A stretch of 64,000 bases of DNA from Kineosporia corallincola. Lineage in GTDB: Bacteria; Actinomycetota; Actinomycetes; Actinomycetales; Kineosporiaceae. This document shows, one piece after another, positions 17,326 through 26,700 of this stretch (position 1 is its first letter; the number at the start of each line of letters is the position of its first letter). The notes beneath the pieces were generated by a model. That model did no database searches, was not told the origin of the DNA, and was given only the letters and a program-made list of their open reading frames with translations. The stretch is from NCBI RefSeq assembly GCF_018499875.1, contig NZ_JAHBAY010000009.1:1-64000 (forward strand), written 5' to 3'. The position numbers and the translations under genes were made by a program.

Positions 17326-18644
17326 TTGACGCCCCTGACCGGAAGCAGCGCCAGGGCGCCGAGGATCGCGAACACCACACCGGCGAAGAACACGGCCTGG
17401 TAGTTCTGGCCGGTGCCGCCGATGGCCAGGAAGAGCGGGGCGATGGCCGGGGCCAGCGACTGCGGCAGACTGTTGGCGATCTGGAACACGCCCATCGCCT
17501 TGGCGGCGCCCTCGTCCTTCGGGATGACGGCGGCGGCCACCGCGATGTCGACCGAGTAGTACAGGCCCTGGCCGAGACTCGTCACCGCGGCGCCGACGAT
17601 GAACTGGTTGAAGGTGTCCGAGGTGCCGATCAGCACCAGGCCGGCACTGACGATCAGCGCGGCCACGCCGACGAACGGCTTGCGGCGGCTGAGCCGGTCG
17701 GACAGCCAGCCACCGGTGATCGAGATGAACACGGTGATGACAGCGGTCACGGTGGTCGAGAAGAACACGAACGACGCCAGTTCCGAGGTGCTGACGTTCA
17801 GGTGGTCGCTGAGGAAGTAGGCCTGGTAGGTGGTGAGGAACGCGGTGCCGACGAACACCAGCAGGCGGCTCAGCAGGGCGAAGGAGAAGTCCGGGTAGCG
17901 CACCGGGTTGATCCAGAACGACAGCGCCAGGTCCTTGGCCCGGAACCGGCCCACGGTGGCCCGGTCGGCGGGCGTGTCCGGGAAAACCGCCAGCAGCAGC
18001 CCGTATCCGATCGGGATGAGCAGCCACGGCACCAGGAACATCGCGATCGTGCTGCCGGTGGTGTACTGCGTGACCCAGGTGCCGAGCATCATCGCCAGGG
18101 TCGCGGAGAGTCCCAGCAGGCCGGACATCCGGCCGCGCTGACCCTCCGGCACCACGTCGGGCAGGATCGCGTTCATCGCGGCCTGGTTGAACTGCGAGCC
18201 CACCTGGCAGATCAGCCAGCCCAGCCCGAGCAGCCACATGTTCGGCGAGAACGCGATGATCGTGAGGCCGAGCAGCAGGAACGCGCCGCCCGCCACGATG
18301 TGCGGGCGCCGCCGGCCCCACCGCGAGGTGGTGCGGTCGGACAGCGTGCCGGCGATCGGCGCGGCCACCATGCAGCCGAAAGCGCCCACGCTGAGCACGT
18401 ATCCGAGCTGGGTGGCGCGCTCGGCGGCGGTGGTGATCTCGGAGACCCGCAGGGCGATCGTCACCACGACCGGGGTGAGGATGCCGACCCAGGCGGCCAC
18501 CTGGGCGAAGAAGTAGATGAACATGAACCAGCCGGAGACCGGTTCGGTGGGCTCGGCGCCGTGCGGGTTGCTCGGCCGGATCCGGGCCAGGAGACCGCCG
18601 GGGGCGACGAGCGGTGGTGACGTGGGTGCATGGAGGTCGCTCAT
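17322..18644 (-). CDS. MFS sugar/glycoside transporter
   Basis: A 440-residue major facilitator with 12 predicted helices. The loop after helix 2 has the motif GTLSDRTTSRWGRRRPHI, the RWGRRRP pattern typical of the GPH/SLC45-like sugar branch rather than of drug exporters, and a weaker repeat (GWLSDRLSRRKPF) lies after helix 8. A Shine-Dalgarno-like AGAGGA lies upstream of the ATG. It is coupled by a 4-base overlap to the DUF1080 gene and lies in a leftward sugar cluster, so it probably imports the glycoside that the cluster degrades. The exact substrate is unknown. Confidence 0.88.
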   Translation of the reverse strand: MSDLHAPTSPPLVAPGGLLARIRPSNPHGAEPTEPVSGWFMFIYFFAQVAAWVGILTPVVVTIALRVSEITTAAERATQLGYVLSVGAFGCMVAAPIAGTLSDRTTSRWGRRRPHIVAGGAFLLLGLTIIAFSPNMWLLGLGWLICQVGSQFNQAAMNAILPDVVPEGQRGRMSGLLGLSATLAMMLGTWVTQYTTGSTIAMFLVPWLLIPIGYGLLLAVFPDTPADRATVGRFRAKDLALSFWINPVRYPDFSFALLSRLLVFVGTAFLTTYQAYFLSDHLNVSTSELASFVFFSTTVTAVITVFISITGGWLSDRLSRRKPFVGVAALIVSAGLVLIGTSDTFNQFIVGAAVTSLGQGLYYSVDIAVAAAVIPKDEGAAKAMGVFQIANSLPQSLAPAIAPLFLAIGGTGQNYQAVFFAGVVFAILGALALLPVRGVK

Positions 18645-18905
18645 GTGGACCAGTCCTCTTCTTTGAGACGGTTCGCGAGGGGGAGCCGGGGGTTCAGGGC
18701 GTGAGAAGGACTGCGAGGGTGTGCAGGTCGGCGGCGAAGCCGTCGAGGTGCGTGGTGCTCCCGGCGGTGACGGGGTGGCCTTCGTGGGCCGGGGTCGGGC
18801 AGGGTCACGGTGGTGACGGAATCCGTTGTGTGGAAGCGGATCACCTGGTGCGGTGCGAGAACTGAGGACGACGAGATGAGCAGGCGCACCCTGTCACTGG
18901 GGTGC
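18645..18905 (-). pseudogene. Possible gene remnant with a frameshift, 261-bp gap
   Basis: This gap between two same-strand genes has no intact gene but keeps coding character. On the minus strand one frame reads QVIRFHTTDSVTTVTLPD and, one base out of phase, the next reads HLDGFAADLHTLAVLLTP before a stop codon. Together they could be the tail of one lost protein split by a frameshift. I do not recognise the family, and chance open frames are common at this GC content, so this is tentative. Confidence 0.3.
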
Positions 18906-19799
18906 TCACGCCGGCGTCCCGGTGTAGAAGTCCTGCCCGGTGAGGAATTCCAGCGCGAAGCGCGAACTGGCCATCCGGTCGGGCAGGTTCGGCACGTCCA
19001 CCTCGACCACGGTCCAGCCGTCCCAGTCCTGCGGCAGCGCGGCCATCACCCGGGCGAAATCGATCTGGCCCCGGCCCGGCTCGATCCAGACGTGGCGCTT
19101 CAGCGTCGCCGTCATGTAGTCGTCGCCGGCGCTCAGGGCGGCGGCGCGGGCGGCCGGGTCGACGTCCTTCACGTGCAGGGCCACCACCCGGTCGGCGTAG
19201 TCGCCGATGATCGACACCGGGTCGGCGCCGGCCCACACCAGATGGCCGGTGTCCGGGCCGAAACCCAGTGCGCCGCCCGCGGACCGGTCCAGCACCTCAC
19301 GGATCTCCGACTCCACCTCGACCAGCGACCCGACGTGCGGGTGCAGCGCGTAGCGCACCCCGGTCGAGGCGGCGGCCTCGGCGGCCAGGGCCATGCCCTC
19401 GGCGATCACCGCGGCCGAGCCGGTGAAGTCACCGGCACCCACGGCGGGCGCGGCGATCCGCTCGGGCACCAGGTCGTTGGCGATGAACGCCTGGTCCAGG
19501 CCGAAGTGGGCGTGGGCCTCGGCGTGCCGCTTGATCCCCTCGACCAGCCCGGCGTGCGCCTCACGGTCGTGGAACGCGCCGGAGAAGTAGCCCGGTGCCG
19601 GGGCCATGCCGTTCCTGGCGAAGAGCGCGCCGTAGTCCGGAACGCTCATCTCCGCGGGCCATTCCACCGTCATCGCGGTGTAGCCGGTGGCCTTCAGGTC
19701 GCTCAGGGCGGTGTCGACCACCCCGGCGTTCAGGTTGTAGGCCAGGTCGCCCAGAATCCAGGGCAGCGGGTTGATGCTGAGACGATGCATCTTTGCCAT
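18906..19799 (-). CDS. TIM-barrel sugar isomerase/epimerase-like protein
   Basis: A 297-residue protein of the xylose-isomerase-like TIM-barrel superfamily (AP endonuclease family 2 clan). The expected metal-site pattern is visible: Glu in YTAMTVEWP, His in ALHPHVGS, Asp and His in GFGPDTGHL, His in VALHVKD, and a late Glu in WTVVEVDVP. Such enzymes isomerise, epimerise or eliminate sugars and keto-sugars using a divalent metal. The ATG is preceded by GGAG. It lies 20 bp after a Gfo/Idh/MocA gene, so the pair is probably one operon in which the dehydrogenase product is passed on. Exact reaction unknown. Confidence 0.85.
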   Translation of the reverse strand: MAKMHRLSINPLPWILGDLAYNLNAGVVDTALSDLKATGYTAMTVEWPAEMSVPDYGALFARNGMAPAPGYFSGAFHDREAHAGLVEGIKRHAEAHAHFGLDQAFIANDLVPERIAAPAVGAGDFTGSAAVIAEGMALAAEAAASTGVRYALHPHVGSLVEVESEIREVLDRSAGGALGFGPDTGHLVWAGADPVSIIGDYADRVVALHVKDVDPAARAAALSAGDDYMTATLKRHVWIEPGRGQIDFARVMAALPQDWDGWTVVEVDVPNLPDRMASSRFALEFLTGQDFYTGTPA

Positions 19800-19819
19800 C
19801 GTTCGACTCCAGTTTCTGG

Positions 19820-20929
19820 TCAGTGGTTCTCGACGGTGATCCAGGAACGCTCGCGCGCGGAGGCCAAAACGGCGTCGGCGAGCCGGACCGCCCGCAGGCC
19901 GTCGGTGAAACGGGGCAGGCCGTCGGTGTTCTCGCCGTTGATCGCGGCGTGGGTGTCGCGCACCAGGGCGTTGAAGCAGTCCTGGTAGCCCTGCGCGTGG
20001 CCGGCCGGGAGCACCGCATAGGGGGCGGCGGCGGCCGAGAGGGTCTGCGGGTCGCGCACGTGCAGCAGGCTGCCCTCGCGCCGGCCCTCCCACAGCTGCT
20101 CCGGGTTCTCCTGGTCGAACGCCAGCGTGGCGGCCGAGCCGGAGATCTCCAGCGACAGGCGGTTCTTGCGGCCGGCCGAGACCTGGCTGATCACGGTCGA
20201 GCCGAGCACCCCGGCGTCGGTCTCGAACTGCACCACCGCGACGTCCTCGGTGTCGACGGCGCTGGTCGAGCCGCGGCTGCCGTTGACCGTGGCGAGCCGG
20301 GCCGACAGGGCCGTGATCCGGCTGCCGGTGACGAACTCCAGCAGGTCGCACCAGTGCGAGCCGATGTCGGCGAACGCCCGGCTGGGGCCGCCGGTGGCCG
20401 AGGAGACCCGCCAGTTGTCGTCGTCGGCGCCGAGCAGCCAGTCCTGGAGGTAGCTGCCGTGCACCACGTTCAGGCGGCCGACCTGCCCGGCGGCGACCCG
20501 GGCCCGGGCCTCGCGCACCATCGGGTGGAACCGGTACACGAACGGCACCACGGCCACCCGGCCGGAGTCGGCGGCGGCGTCGGTCACCTTCACGGCCTGC
20601 TCGACCGAGACGGCCAGCGGCTTCTCGCACACCACGTGTTTGCCGGCGGCCAGGGCGGCCAGCGTGATCTCGGCGTGCACGGCGTTGGGCGCGCACACGT
20701 GCACGACGTCCACCTGGTCGGAGGAGACCAGGCCGGACCAGTCGGCGAAGGCCTGGCCGGCGCCCAGGGCGCGGGCGCCCTCGCGAGCCTGCTCCAGGGT
20801 GCCGCTGGCGACGCCGGTGAGCTCACCGCCGCCGGCCGCGATCGCCCGGGCGTGCACCTGGCCCATGAAGCCGGTGCCGACGATCCCGTGACGCAACCTC
20901 GCTGGTACGTCTGCAATGTCCGTAGTCAT
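19820..20929 (-). CDS. Gfo/Idh/MocA-family oxidoreductase
   Basis: A 369-residue NAD(P)-dependent sugar dehydrogenase. The Rossmann motif GIVGTGFMGQVHARA is at the N-terminus, followed by VHVCAPNAVHAE and the catalytic EKPLAV motif with the conserved Lys; the C-terminal alpha/beta domain has the substrate-site GSHWCDLLEF region. Members oxidise inositols, glucose or glycosides, often at C3. The ATG has AGGAC upstream. It heads the leftward operon and is divergent from the ROK regulator, which probably controls it. In context it is the best candidate for making the 3-keto-sugar intermediate. Confidence 0.9.
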   Translation of the reverse strand: MTTDIADVPARLRHGIVGTGFMGQVHARAIAAGGGELTGVASGTLEQAREGARALGAGQAFADWSGLVSSDQVDVVHVCAPNAVHAEITLAALAAGKHVVCEKPLAVSVEQAVKVTDAAADSGRVAVVPFVYRFHPMVREARARVAAGQVGRLNVVHGSYLQDWLLGADDDNWRVSSATGGPSRAFADIGSHWCDLLEFVTGSRITALSARLATVNGSRGSTSAVDTEDVAVVQFETDAGVLGSTVISQVSAGRKNRLSLEISGSAATLAFDQENPEQLWEGRREGSLLHVRDPQTLSAAAAPYAVLPAGHAQGYQDCFNALVRDTHAAINGENTDGLPRFTDGLRAVRLADAVLASARERSWITVENH

Positions 20930-20999
20930 GCCGTCCTGCCCCTGTGCTTCTCCGGCGTCGCGCCGGACCGGTTGCGACGAGTCTGCGATCCGTCAATCC

Positions 21000-21012
21000 G
21001 TCGTTCAACGAC
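21000..21012. promoter_or_regulatory. Candidate operator between Gfo/Idh/MocA and ROK genes
   Basis: GTCGTTCAACGAC is a perfect 13-base inverted repeat in the 180-bp divergent region. The surrounding DNA is locally AT-rich, with two GAATTA copies nearby. It is the most likely site for the ROK repressor, but this is inferred from position and symmetry alone. Confidence 0.45.
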
Positions 21013-21095
21013 TGAATTACGCCGGGTCAGGGAATTAATCAGGCCCTGGTCGACGGAATTGGGGCCGCGCCCGGCGGTTCCACGGACGCGGTGGG

Positions 21096-21101
21096 TAGGG
21101 T
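21096..21101 (+). promoter_or_regulatory. -10 box of leaderless ROK gene
   Basis: TAGGGT lies eight bases before the GTG start and no Shine-Dalgarno sequence is present, which suggests a leaderless transcript. Confidence 0.45.
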
Positions 21102-21109
21102 CTGCGGAC

Positions 21110-22357
21110 GTGAGCGAGGTGCGTGCGTCCGGTGTTCCCGAGCGGCTGCCCGAGACGGTGTGGCTCCAGGTGCCGCCGCTGTCGGCGCGGGTCAGCCCGG
21201 AGACGATCGCGAGCACCCTGGCCCGGCTGATCTCCAGCGGCACCGCCACCTCCAAGGCCGACCTGGGCCGGGTCACCGGCCTGGCCCGCTCCACCGTGGA
21301 CACCGGCATCCGGGCCCTGGAGTCGATCGGCGCGGTGCGGGTGGGCGGTCTCCAGCACCTGGCCGGGCGGGGCCGGCCGGCCGAGGCCCTGGAGATCGCC
21401 CCGGACTTCGGCCGGGTGCTGGTGGCCGACTGCGGGGCGCAGCAGGTGCGGCTGGCGGTGTTCGACCTCGGCCAGAACCTGCTCGGCTCGGCCGACCTCC
21501 AGCTGGCCATGGCGGACGGGCCGGGCCCGGTGCTCGACACGCTGACTGGTGAGGCGGCCCGGCTGCTGGCCGGGATCCCGGGCGGGGCAACCCGTCTCAT
21601 CACGGTGGTGGGTCTGCCCGGGCCGGTGGACGACCGGCACGGCACCGTGGTGCGGCCGCCGATCATGCCGGGCTGGGACGGGTACCGGGTGTCGGGGCAC
21701 ATCCGGGAGCGTCTGGGTGGCCGGGTCACCCTGGAGAACGACGTGAACCTGCGGGCGTTGGGCGAGGCCCGGGCCCGTCCGCCGTCCCCCGGCCCGTTGT
21801 TGTTCGTGAAGATCGGCACCGGCATCGGGGCCGGTCTGGTGACCGCGGACGGCCAGCTGCTGAGGGGCGCGGACGGTGCGGCCGGGGACATCGGCCACGT
21901 GCGGGTGCCCGACGCCACGGCGGTCTGCGCCTGCGGCAACACCGGCTGCCTGGAGGCCGTGGCCGGGCTGGGCGCCCTGAGCCGGGCCGCGGCCGGGCCG
22001 GCGGGCGGGGGCCCGGACGCCGCGGACGACTTCCTGCGCGCCCTGGTGCACCGGGAGCCGGCGGCGCTGGAGGCGGTGCAGCGCTCGGCCACCGCGATCG
22101 GTGAGGTGCTGGCCTCGCTGGTGCACATGTTCAACCCCTCGCACATCGTGCTCGGCGGGCGGCTGGCCGAGGCCACCGACGAGCTGCTGGCCGGGGTGCG
22201 CAGCGTGGTGTACCGCCGGGCGCTGCCGCTGGCCACCCGCAACCTGACGATCACCGGCTCGCTGCAACCGGACGACGCGGGCTGCGCGGGCGGGTTCGTG
22301 ATCGGGGCCGAGCAGTTCCTGCGGCCGGAGGTGCTGCTCGAGAGAATGGCCGAATAA
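21110..22357 (+). CDS. ROK-family transcriptional regulator
   Basis: A 415-residue ROK protein with an N-terminal winged helix-turn-helix (SKADLGRVTGLARSTVDTGI) joined to a sugar-kinase-like domain. The ROK zinc motif is intact (CACGNTGCLEA) and LENDVNLRALGEA keeps the catalytic-type Asp, but the nucleotide motif DxGxT is altered to DCGAQ, as in repressors such as NagC and Mlc that bind sugars without phosphorylating them. The GTG start follows a -10 box by eight bases with no ribosome site. It is divergent from the Gfo/Idh/MocA operon and upstream of a second TIM-barrel gene, and probably represses both until a sugar binds. Confidence 0.9.
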   Translation: MSEVRASGVPERLPETVWLQVPPLSARVSPETIASTLARLISSGTATSKADLGRVTGLARSTVDTGIRALESIGAVRVGGLQHLAGRGRPAEALEIAPDFGRVLVADCGAQQVRLAVFDLGQNLLGSADLQLAMADGPGPVLDTLTGEAARLLAGIPGGATRLITVVGLPGPVDDRHGTVVRPPIMPGWDGYRVSGHIRERLGGRVTLENDVNLRALGEARARPPSPGPLLFVKIGTGIGAGLVTADGQLLRGADGAAGDIGHVRVPDATAVCACGNTGCLEAVAGLGALSRAAAGPAGGGPDAADDFLRALVHREPAALEAVQRSATAIGEVLASLVHMFNPSHIVLGGRLAEATDELLAGVRSVVYRRALPLATRNLTITGSLQPDDAGCAGGFVIGAEQFLRPEVLLERMAE

Positions 22358-22371
22358 GGTCGCCAGAAAGC
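22358..22371 (+). repeat. 14-bp direct repeat, copy 1
   Basis: GGTCGCCAGAAAGC occurs here, directly after the ROK gene, and again at 23760-23773 before the surface protein gene. The role is unknown. Confidence 0.4.
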
Positions 22372-22406
22372 CTAATCCGGCGCTTTTCCCGCACCGGCGC
22401 GCGGGC

Positions 22407-22412
22407 TAGCGT
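22407..22412 (+). promoter_or_regulatory. -10 box of leaderless TIM-barrel gene
   Basis: TAGCGT lies seven bases before the ATG at 22420, the same box and spacing as at sodN. No Shine-Dalgarno sequence lies between them. Confidence 0.5.
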
Positions 22413-22419
22413 CGGGCGC

Positions 22420-23439
22420 ATGGACCAGACCCCCGCCCGGCAGCCCGTCACCCTGTTCACCGGCCAGTGGGCCGACCTGCCGTTCGAGGAGGTCGCCCGG
22501 CTGGCCGCGAGCTGGGGCTACGACGGCCTGGAGATCGCCGCGTCGGGCGACCACCTCGACCTGCGGCGCGCCGACGAGGACCCGGCCTACGTCCGGAGCC
22601 GCCTGGACATCCTGGACCGGCACGGGCTGAAGGTCTACGCGATCTCCAACCACCTGGCCGGGCAGGCGGTCTGCGACGACCCGATCGACTTCCGGCACGA
22701 GGCGATCCTGCGCCCGTACGTGTGGGGCGACGGGGACGCCGAGGGGGTGCGCCAGCGCGCGGCCGAGGACATGAAGCGCTCGGCCCGGGTGGCCCGCAAG
22801 CTCGGGGTGGACACCGTGGTCGGGTTCACCGGGTCGAGGATCTGGCCCTACGTGGCGATGTTCCCGCCGGTTCCGTCGTCCGTGATCGATGCGGGTTACC
22901 AGGACTTCGCCGACCGCTGGAACCCGATCCTCGACGTGTTCGACGACCAGGGTGTGCGGTTCGCGCACGAGGTGCACCCGTCCGAGATAGCCTACGACTA
23001 CTGGACTCTCGTGCGGTCGCTGGAGGCGATCGGCCACCGTGCGGCGTTCGGGGTGAACTGGGACCCCTCGCACATGATGTGGCAGCAGATCGACGTGGTC
23101 TCGTTCATCTGGGAGTTCCGCGAGCGCATCTACCACGTGGACTGCAAGGACACCCGGGTGCGCCCGGCCGGTGGCCGCAGCGGTGTGCTCGGCTCGCACC
23201 TGACCTGGGGAGACCCGCGCCGGGGCTGGGATTTCGTCTCCACCGGGCACGGCGACGTGCCCTGGGAGGACGCCTTCCGCGCCCTGCACGCGATCGGCTA
23301 CGACGGGCCGATCTCGGTCGAGTGGGAGGACGCCGGCATGGACCGGCTGCACGGTGCCGCCGAGGCGGTGAAGTTCGTGCGGTCGCTGTTGTGGGAGCCC
23401 CCGGCGGCGTCGTTCGACGCCGCGTTCAGCAACCAGTGA
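22420..23439 (+). CDS. TIM-barrel sugar isomerase/epimerase-like protein
   Basis: A 339-residue member of the xylose-isomerase-like TIM-barrel clan, only distantly like the one at 18906. Metal ligands of the family can be traced: Glu in YDGLEIAASG, Glu/His in RFAHEVHPSE, Asp and His in NWDPSHMMW, Asp in HVDCKD, and Glu in ISVEWED. This version (with SRIWPY and the CKDTRV stretch) is close to the sugar isomerase/epimerase genes often found with Gfo/Idh/MocA oxidases. It follows the ROK regulator by 62 bp and has its own -10 box. It likely carries out a second step, isomerisation or elimination, on the keto-sugar. Confidence 0.88.
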   Translation: MDQTPARQPVTLFTGQWADLPFEEVARLAASWGYDGLEIAASGDHLDLRRADEDPAYVRSRLDILDRHGLKVYAISNHLAGQAVCDDPIDFRHEAILRPYVWGDGDAEGVRQRAAEDMKRSARVARKLGVDTVVGFTGSRIWPYVAMFPPVPSSVIDAGYQDFADRWNPILDVFDDQGVRFAHEVHPSEIAYDYWTLVRSLEAIGHRAAFGVNWDPSHMMWQQIDVVSFIWEFRERIYHVDCKDTRVRPAGGRSGVLGSHLTWGDPRRGWDFVSTGHGDVPWEDAFRALHAIGYDGPISVEWEDAGMDRLHGAAEAVKFVRSLLWEPPAASFDAAFSNQ

Positions 23440-23795
23440 CCTGGCGGATGCGCCCGGATCTTCCGGGTGTGTCCGTCCGGGCGGGGCGTCCCCGGTCGGC
23501 GCCGGCCGGTGGCGTCCGACACGCAGGGTGATCGCCCGGCCCGGCTCGCCGGTGCCCGGAGGACACGCTTTCGGCCCCCTGGCGTGATCCTCACCGAGGC
23601 CGGACCCGGCGAACCGCCACGGATCGGCCGGGTCCGCGGCGACCCGATCGGGGTACCCGCTACCACCGGTCGTGTGGCGGCGGCCCCGAACCGGGCCCCC
23701 GGCGTTCACCGCCCCCGTGCCCCGTCCGACGCCATCCCCTGAGCGGCCGAGCCTTGAGCGGTCGCCAGAAAGCTTCGGCTGAGGGGGCCTTCGAG
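23440..23795 (+). other. Intergenic leader region before the surface protein gene
   Basis: 356 bp without a recognisable gene. A short hairpin (CCCGGA-TCT-TCCGGG, 23453-23467) just after the TIM-barrel gene may end its transcript. Further on, two arms CGGACCCGGC and GCCGGGTCCG form a 10-bp stem with a 16-base loop, and a second copy of the 14-bp repeat GGTCGCCAGAAAGC lies at 23760-23773. This could be a structured leader, but I could not match it to a known riboswitch class. Confidence 0.4.
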
Positions 23796-26700
23796 ATGGG
23801 GCGGCTTTCCAAGTGGGTGGCGGCCGGTGTCGTGGTCTGCCTGGCCGGGCTGTTCGGGCTGGTGGCCAGTGCCGGGTCGGCCGACGCGGCGATCACCAAG
23901 GCATTCGGCCTGCGGTACCAGACCGACGACACCGGTGACATCCTGCTGCGCGGCAACAGTCTGGTGACCTGTCCCGCGGCCGCGACGAACTGCCTCGCCG
24001 CCCGGAGCAACTCGCTCACCGGCACCCCGATGAACAACAACGCCTACTCGATGGAGTACGTCGACAACGACAGCGACTCCTCCACGGTGTCGAGCTCCAC
24101 CGCGAACGTCGCGCTGCCGGCCGGGGCCACGGTCAAGTTCGCCGGGCTGTACTGGTCGGGCTACAGCACGGCCGGCAACGGCCGCACCGCCCCGTCGGGC
24201 GTGACGAAGAAGAACGAGCTGCTGTTCAAGGTCCCGGGCGGGGCGTACGAGACGATCACCGCCGCCCCGGCGTCGGACTTCCCGGTCGACGGCACCGCGT
24301 CGAACGGCACGCCGTACCTGGCGTTCGCCGACGTCACCGCCAAGGTGCAGACCTCGGGCGACTACACGGCCGCCAACATCTACGCGGCCACCGGCCCGGA
24401 CGCCTACGCCGCCTGGGCCCTGGTGCTGGTGATCCGGGACCCCACCCTGCCGCAGCGGCACATGGTGGTGTTCGACGGTTTCGGCACGATCGAGAGCGGC
24501 GACACGTCCCTCGACATCGGGCTGACCGGCCTGTCCACGCCGCCCTCCGGGGCGATCGACGTGCGGCTCGGGGCAGTGGTTTTCGAGGGTGACGCCGGGC
24601 TGACCGGGGACCAGTTCCAGTTCATCCCGCCGAGCGGCGCCACGACGGTGCTGAGCAATGCCGTGAACCCGGCGGACAACCCGTTCAACTCCACCGTCTC
24701 CGACAACGGCGTGGACGTGGCCGGCCGGGTGCCGGACGGCAACACCTTCGGGTTCGACGCCGACGTGTTCCAGTCCTCGGCCCTGATCGGCCCCTCGGAG
24801 AGCACGGCGACGCTGCGGATGAGCACCTCCGGCGAGACCTTCTTCCCGGCCGTGGCCTCGTTCGTGTCCAACATCTACGCGCCGCGGCTGGACCTGGTGC
24901 GCTCGGCGTCGGTGACGGACGGCTCGGGTGACAGCCGTACCCGGCCGGGTGACCTGATCAGGTACACGATCAAGGTCACCAACAACGGGCAGGCGGATTC
25001 CACCGGCACCCGGATCACCGACGCGATCCCGGCCGGAACCGACTACGTGGCAGGGTCTTTACAGGTGGACGGCGCGGCCGTCAGTGACGCGGCCGACACC
25101 GACACCGGCGAGCTGTCGAGCGGCACCCTGGCGGTGCGGCTGGGGACCGGCGCCGGCGGCAGCGGCGGTTCGGGCGGCACCCTGGCGCCGGCCGCCGCCA
25201 CCACGGTCACCTACGTGGTGCGGGTCACCGGTCAGTACACCACCGGCGGCGCGATCACCGGCGTCACCGGCGCCACCTACTCCGACCCGCAGTCCCGCTC
25301 GTTCTCCACCTCGTCGAACACCACCTCGACCACGGTGGACCCGGCACGCACCGACCTGACCGTGACCCAGACGACGAGCCCGGCCGTGGTGCAGGCGAGC
25401 GGTTCACGCACCGTGTCGTGGGCGGTGAAGGTGACGAACAACGGTCCCGACACCGAGACCGCCCCGGTGCTGAAGGAGACGCTGCCGACCGGGGTCACCG
25501 GGGTCAGCGTGAGCGGTGCCACGTGCACCCTGGCGAGCGGCACCTACACCTGCCCGCTGTCCTCCCTGGCCGACGACGCCTCCACCACCGTCACTTTCAC
25601 CGCCACGCTGCCCGCCACGGCGAGCGACCCGTCGGCGGCGTCCGCGGTGGTCTCCGGCGCCGGCACCGACCCGGTCACCGGCAACAACACGAACTCGACC
25701 GGTGTGGGCGTCAATGCCCCGCCGGACGCGACCGGCGACCTGGCGGCGCTGAACTCCCCGTCCCTGTCGACGGACATCGACGTGCTGGCCAACGACGACG
25801 ACCCGGACGCGGCGGACACGCTGACGCTCTCGTCGGTGACCGCCCCGGCCCACGGCACGGCGACGATCGTCGGCGGCAAGGTGAACTACACGCTCGACGA
25901 CGTGGACTTCATCGGTACCGACACCTTCACCTACACCACCTGCGACGGCCGTGGGGGGTGCGACACCGCGACCGTGTCGGTGGCCGTGAACGACCACCGG
26001 AGAGCGGATCTGAAGGTGACCCAGGTGGCCGCGCCGACCGTGGTGCAGCGCGGCGGCAGCCTCGCGGTCACCTGGAACGCGACCGTCGTCAACCAGGGGC
26101 CGCAGAGCGAGCCCAGCCCGGTGCTGGTGCAGAAGCTGCCCACCGGCGTCACCGGGGTGACCGCCACCGGGGCCACCTGCACCACGTCGGGCACCACGCT
26201 CACCTGTGCGCTGGGTGCGCTGGCGAGCGGGGCGTCGGCCACGGTGAAGTTCGCCGCGACGCTGCCCTCGACCGCGACCGACCCCTCCAGCGCGACCGCG
26301 ACGGTGTCCGGCGCGATCGCCGACCCGGACGCGTCCAACAACGCCGTCACCACGCCGATCGGTGTGAACCGTTCCCCGGTGGCCACTTCCGACACCGGAA
26401 GCCTGCCCGCGGACGTCCTCACGGCGGACCTGGACGCCACGAAGAACGACACCGACCCGGACGGCGACACGCTGACGATCAGCTCGGTGACCTCGCCCGC
26501 GCACGGCAGCGCCTCGATCGTCGGCGGCAGGATCCGTTACACGCTGACCGACAGCACCTTCGTCGGGGACGAGACGTTCAGCTACACGGTGTGCGACGGG
26601 CGCGGTGCCTGTGACAGCGCGTCGGTGACGGTGGCTGTGGCCGACCACGAGGTCGCCGACCTCGGCGTGACCCAGACCGCGGGCCCGAAGGTGCTGCAAC

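Noticed and set aside
23640-23690. A GGTAGCGGG-like string on the minus strand, recalling the 3' part of a cyclic di-GMP-I riboswitch
   Set aside because: The required upstream parts (GCACAGGGCAAACC and GACGCAAAGCC) are missing and no gene follows on that strand.
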